Assembly: GCA_947451105.1 (NCBI GenBank)
Contig: CANFXY010000010.1
Location: forward strand, 1 to 36,096
DNA length: 36,096 nucleotides
DNA from: Bacteroidota bacterium
Lineage (GTDB): Bacteria > Bacteroidota > Bacteroidia > NS11-12g > UBA955
Direction: 5' to 3'
In this document: positions 33,523 to 36,096 of the stretch, in pieces
Layout: every line of letters starts with the position of its first letter
Numbering within the stretch: position 1 is the stretch's first letter
Made by a program: the position numbers and the translations under genes
Notes under the pieces: model-generated
Databases searched by the model: none
The model's input: the letters and a program-made list of their open reading frames with translations, nothing else
Told to the model about the DNA's origin: nothing

Positions 33523-34971
33523 TTATTCTATAGCTTTAATTTGATAAATGTAATTTATCCCATATAAGTTTGTAAACGAATCCACTTTACTAAGATGAAA
33601 ACCGTTAAGAGTCTTTGTTTTTAAATCATTATTCAAGATAGCCTCTCTACTAAAATTGGTTTGTTCATTCTTTAGATCGGTGAATATCTTTATATCTCTT
33701 GCCAATAAAGCATCTATTGAATCAATCTTTGTAAAGTTATACGTTTCATAAAAACCATTTTGATAGGTCAAAATATTTTCAACTAAAGGTTTATTTGACC
33801 AAATGAAATAGTCTTTTTTATGTTTTTGAGTAAAATTAGTTTGTGTGTTTACTTGATTTGTGTTTTCAAATCTTGAAGGTATTAATCCGAAATTCAGGTT
33901 CCAAATAAAAATGACTAAGGGAATTAGAAATGCAGTTTTGTCAGCTTGGATTTTAAATGAAACACCTAAAAAGGCCACAATTAGTATGGGTAACATTGCC
34001 ATAAATTCAGCGTTTCCGCTTGAAAGAAAGGCAAAAGTTAAATGAAATATTATCGCAATTAGAAATATGTATTTCGAAGAATTATTTTCAGTTTGTCTAT
34101 TGACAATAAATAAATGCTTTCGTTTTGAAGCAATAATACCAATAATGACAATCTCTAAAATAATAATAATTAAAGACCCTATCAGATGTTTTAGTGCAAA
34201 ATGGTAAATCAGTCCATGAACTTGGAACACTGTGCGAAAGCTATTAATTAAAGTCAGAATTAAGGCTTTTAAACTGAAGTCAATCCCCGCATTACCTTTG
34301 TTGTATTCACCAAGTATAAAATTTAAAAAAGCAAAGTTTTTTGAACTGAAATAATAAATTAAAAAGTAAATAATGACTCCAGTAAATAAAATTAAGGAAT
34401 AAAATTTTTTATTGTTTTTGGTGTAATCTTTATTCAATAGCACACCGATATAAATTGCCAACGTCCACCATATGTGCAATTGATGGGTACATACTGCCAT
34501 TACAGAAAAGAAGGCAGATAATCCTATAAACAAATAACGTTTTGGTTGGAAATAGTAATAAGTAGAAAGTATTGAAAAAAGAATTGGCAAAATGTAAGTC
34601 TCTGCATCGGTAGCAAACCTCATAAAACCAAAACATACTCCAGCACTCAAACTAAGCAATAAAGCACCCTCTTTGTTTTGCCCCAAGATCTTTAATAGTT
34701 GATTTAGAACAAAAAGAGTTAAGGTTGCTGAAATAGCGTTTAAAAGGTTAAGCGATTCTAATGCCGTTACTTTAGGATAAAAGAAAGTGAGAAATTCATG
34801 AAATAGACTTCCCCAAATGTTGAAAAGCAAATGGTGGCTATTTATTAAATTAAATCCATGTTTTACGCAGGCAGCGTAATACCAAGAATCTATATTGGCG
34901 TTTTGGTTTGGTAAACAAATAAATACGGCGCCTAGAAGAATAAAGGCTATATATTCATAATTTTTTTTCAA
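33523..34971 (-). CDS. Multi-pass membrane protein, GT-C-like
   Basis: The 482-residue product has about 11-12 hydrophobic helices and a C-terminal soluble tail of about 110 residues. The first loop contains NQNANIDSWYYAACVKHG with an Asp in the place where GT-C polyprenyl-phosphate glycosyltransferases keep their catalytic acid. GFMRFATDAETYILPILF is another family-like block. I cannot name a specific family, and donor and acceptor are unknown. The start is a TTG at 34971, five bases after the stop of the GGGP synthase gene. No ATG or GTG is available before the first helix, and the upstream frame closes at a TGA four codons earlier. It is probably co-transcribed with the synthase. Confidence 0.72.
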   Translation of the reverse strand: MKKNYEYIAFILLGAVFICLPNQNANIDSWYYAACVKHGFNLINSHHLLFNIWGSLFHEFLTFFYPKVTALESLNLLNAISATLTLFVLNQLLKILGQNKEGALLLSLSAGVCFGFMRFATDAETYILPILFSILSTYYYFQPKRYLFIGLSAFFSVMAVCTHQLHIWWTLAIYIGVLLNKDYTKNNKKFYSLILFTGVIIYFLIYYFSSKNFAFLNFILGEYNKGNAGIDFSLKALILTLINSFRTVFQVHGLIYHFALKHLIGSLIIIILEIVIIGIIASKRKHLFIVNRQTENNSSKYIFLIAIIFHLTFAFLSSGNAEFMAMLPILIVAFLGVSFKIQADKTAFLIPLVIFIWNLNFGLIPSRFENTNQVNTQTNFTQKHKKDYFIWSNKPLVENILTYQNGFYETYNFTKIDSIDALLARDIKIFTDLKNEQTNFSREAILNNDLKTKTLNGFHLSKVDSFTNLYGINYIYQIKAIE

Positions 34972-34976
34972 AAAAA

Positions 34977-35732
34977 TTAATATTCAATTTTAACGCTAAA
35001 CGAATCTCTAACTGCGGCAATTTGTTCAATAATACTTCTATCGTCTTCAGCGCCGTTGCCAATAACGATTAAATCAGCGCCTGCACTATATGCATTTGTT
35101 GCAGATTCAATATTCCTTATTCCTCCACCAACAATTAAAGGTAAGTTTACAGATTTGACAACCGATGAAATCATTTTTGCTGGAATAGGATTTAACGCCC
35201 CACTACCTGCATCCAAATATATACAATGCATGCCAAGCATTTTACCAGCCAAAGCAGTTGCCATTGCAATGTCCGGTTTATCCGCTGGTATCGGTTTGGT
35301 GTTGCTAACGTATGAAACGCTTGTTTCTTTACCTCCATCTATTAATAGGTAAGCTGTTGGGATAACTTCTAAATTTGAAGCTGCTATGATAGGAGCGGCT
35401 ACTAATTGTTTACCGATTAGATATTCAGGATTTCTGCCACTTAGTAAAGATAAAAACAAAATTCCGTCAGCTTTGTTATCTATCATGAACTCATTACCTG
35501 GGAAGATGTAAATTTTGCCAAAGTAATTTTTCTTAATATTTTTTATTGCTTCGGACAAAACCCCTGCCGTAGTAAGGCTTCCGCCAACGAAAACAAAGTC
35601 AATTGAATTTGCCTGACAAAGGTGTGCAATATTTAGTACACTCTGTTCTGTCTGGTCAGGGTCAATGAGCACTGCTAGACTTTTTTTACCTTCATTTTTA
35701 AGTTGATATATTTTAGATAAGAAATTAGACAT
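34977..35732 (-). CDS. Geranylgeranylglyceryl/heptaprenylglyceryl phosphate synthase family
   Basis: Prenyltransferase that joins a polyprenyl diphosphate to sn-glycerol-1-phosphate through an ether bond (GGGPS/PcrB family, TIM barrel). Visible are AVLIDPDQ after the first helix, DFVFVGGSLTT, IYIFPGN, YLLIDGGKETSVSYVSNTKPIP, YLDAGSGALNPIPAKMI, LIVGGGIRN and ADLIVIGNGAE. At 251 residues it fits the family, and MSNFLSKIYQLKNEGKKSLAVLIDPD is the expected N terminus. The frame stays open for 70 more codons to an ATG at 35942, but that extension is basic, AT-driven and unlike the family, so ATG 35732 is chosen. Chain length is not predictable here. The following GT-C-like gene is coupled to it. 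Confidence 0.9.
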   Translation of the reverse strand: MSNFLSKIYQLKNEGKKSLAVLIDPDQTEQSVLNIAHLCQANSIDFVFVGGSLTTAGVLSEAIKNIKKNYFGKIYIFPGNEFMIDNKADGILFLSLLSGRNPEYLIGKQLVAAPIIAASNLEVIPTAYLLIDGGKETSVSYVSNTKPIPADKPDIAMATALAGKMLGMHCIYLDAGSGALNPIPAKMISSVVKSVNLPLIVGGGIRNIESATNAYSAGADLIVIGNGAEDDRSIIEQIAAVRDSFSVKIEY

Positions 35733-35982
35733 GAACCAATCGCAGATGTATTTATTTACGAGGGTAAAGGTAAAGTAATTTTTTAAAATGTCAAGTAAAT
35801 AATGGTCCTTTTTTGTTTTCAACATTGTCACAATTAAGCGCCGTAAGGGTTTTAGGATTTTTGTGGAAAAGTACTTTTTAATTTGTGCATATGATAGGAT
35901 TAGTTTTGAAGGACTTCTTTGCAAAAAATGCATTGAAGTCATTTTAGTTTAATAGCAAAAATCACACAACAAACGACCATAT
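35733..35982. other. Spacer between GGGP synthase and ribonucleotide reductase genes
   Basis: About 250 bp divergent spacer. The minus-strand frame of the synthase stays open through 35942, but the 70 codons look non-coding. I see no convincing small gene, hairpin terminator or consensus promoter. Near matches to the -7 box exist on the minus strand around 35773-35785 only. Confidence 0.4.
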
Positions 35983-36096
35983 ATGCAGCAAAATTTTGAC
36001 CAAATGAAGAAAGGCCTAAAGTTCAATAGGCTAAACACCAAAGACAATGTGTCACCATACGACCAATTTGAGTATGAGTACCGCACATCTGTTATC
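35983..36096 (+). CDS. nrdJ: B12-dependent (class II) ribonucleotide reductase, N-terminal fragment
   Basis: The window ends 38 codons into this gene. The visible sequence MQQNFDQMKKGLKFNRLNTK and onward NVSPYDQFEYEYRTSVI resembles the start of adenosylcobalamin-dependent ribonucleoside-diphosphate reductases, which begin with a short GLKFxRxxTxxGVxPYDxxxxxxRxxxI segment before the ten-stranded barrel. The enzyme would make deoxyribonucleotides with or without oxygen, using coenzyme B12. The active-site cysteines are beyond the edge, so the class rests on the N terminus only. Confidence 0.7.
   Translation, partial: MQQNFDQMKKGLKFNRLNTKDNVSPYDQFEYEYRTSVI

Overview
The window reads as chromosomal DNA of a member of the Bacteroidota. 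The pointers are AT-rich DNA with Bacteroidota-type promoters (TTG, 16-21 nt, TAnnTTTG) and almost no Shine-Dalgarno sequences; a type IX secretion (T9SS) sortase-like PorU2 and a cargo protein with a T9SS sorting domain; the MurF-alanine racemase fusion; a bacterial geranylgeranylglyceryl-phosphate-synthase-type enzyme; and small families (DUF3109, short PspC proteins, short RsmI-like methylase) common in this phylum. Family- or genus-level placement is not possible from what I see.

Layout. 1-3790: promoter of an off-window minus-strand gene, then metG (+) meeting an exported M28 peptidase (-). 3925-4484: tRNA-Arg(CCT) with its terminator, then about 400 bp of GC-richer, gene-free DNA full of inverted repeats. 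4485-11142: lipoprotein cyclase (-), ApbE flavinyltransferase (+), T9SS-targeted DUF2271 protein (-), and a murF-alr/GT39 minus-strand pair. 11228-21038: amino acid permease (+), lytic transglycosylase and porU2 (- operon), RsmI-like methylase (+), large GT-C-like membrane protein (-). 21053-27236: minus-strand metK, glutamate/dicarboxylate symporter plus radA, and an M13 lipoprotein peptidase, with two good terminators. 27276-30533: plus-strand run DUF1573, RmlD-like reductase, fluC/crcB, a protein family often labelled asparagine synthetase B, and a PspC-like peptide. 30530-35732: minus-strand SprT-like protease, DUF3109, purE, purK, GT-C-like membrane protein and GGGP synthase. 35983 to the end: start of a plus-strand B12-dependent ribonucleotide reductase.

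Most content is housekeeping: translation, purine synthesis, SAM synthesis, peptidoglycan precursors, recombination. It is interleaved with envelope functions: T9SS, three multi-pass GT-C-like enzymes, exported peptidases and unusual ether-lipid synthesis. I found no phage, transposase, CRISPR array or defence island. The less ordinary signals are the palindrome-rich island after the tRNA, convergent genes that share or abut stop codons (twice on the palindrome TAATTA), an enzyme-like family whose usual label does not fit its sequence, and a mammalian FAM3/ILEI-like segment inside PorU2. Several starts given here are not the longest reading frame; they were moved using promoter position, signal peptides or family N-termini.
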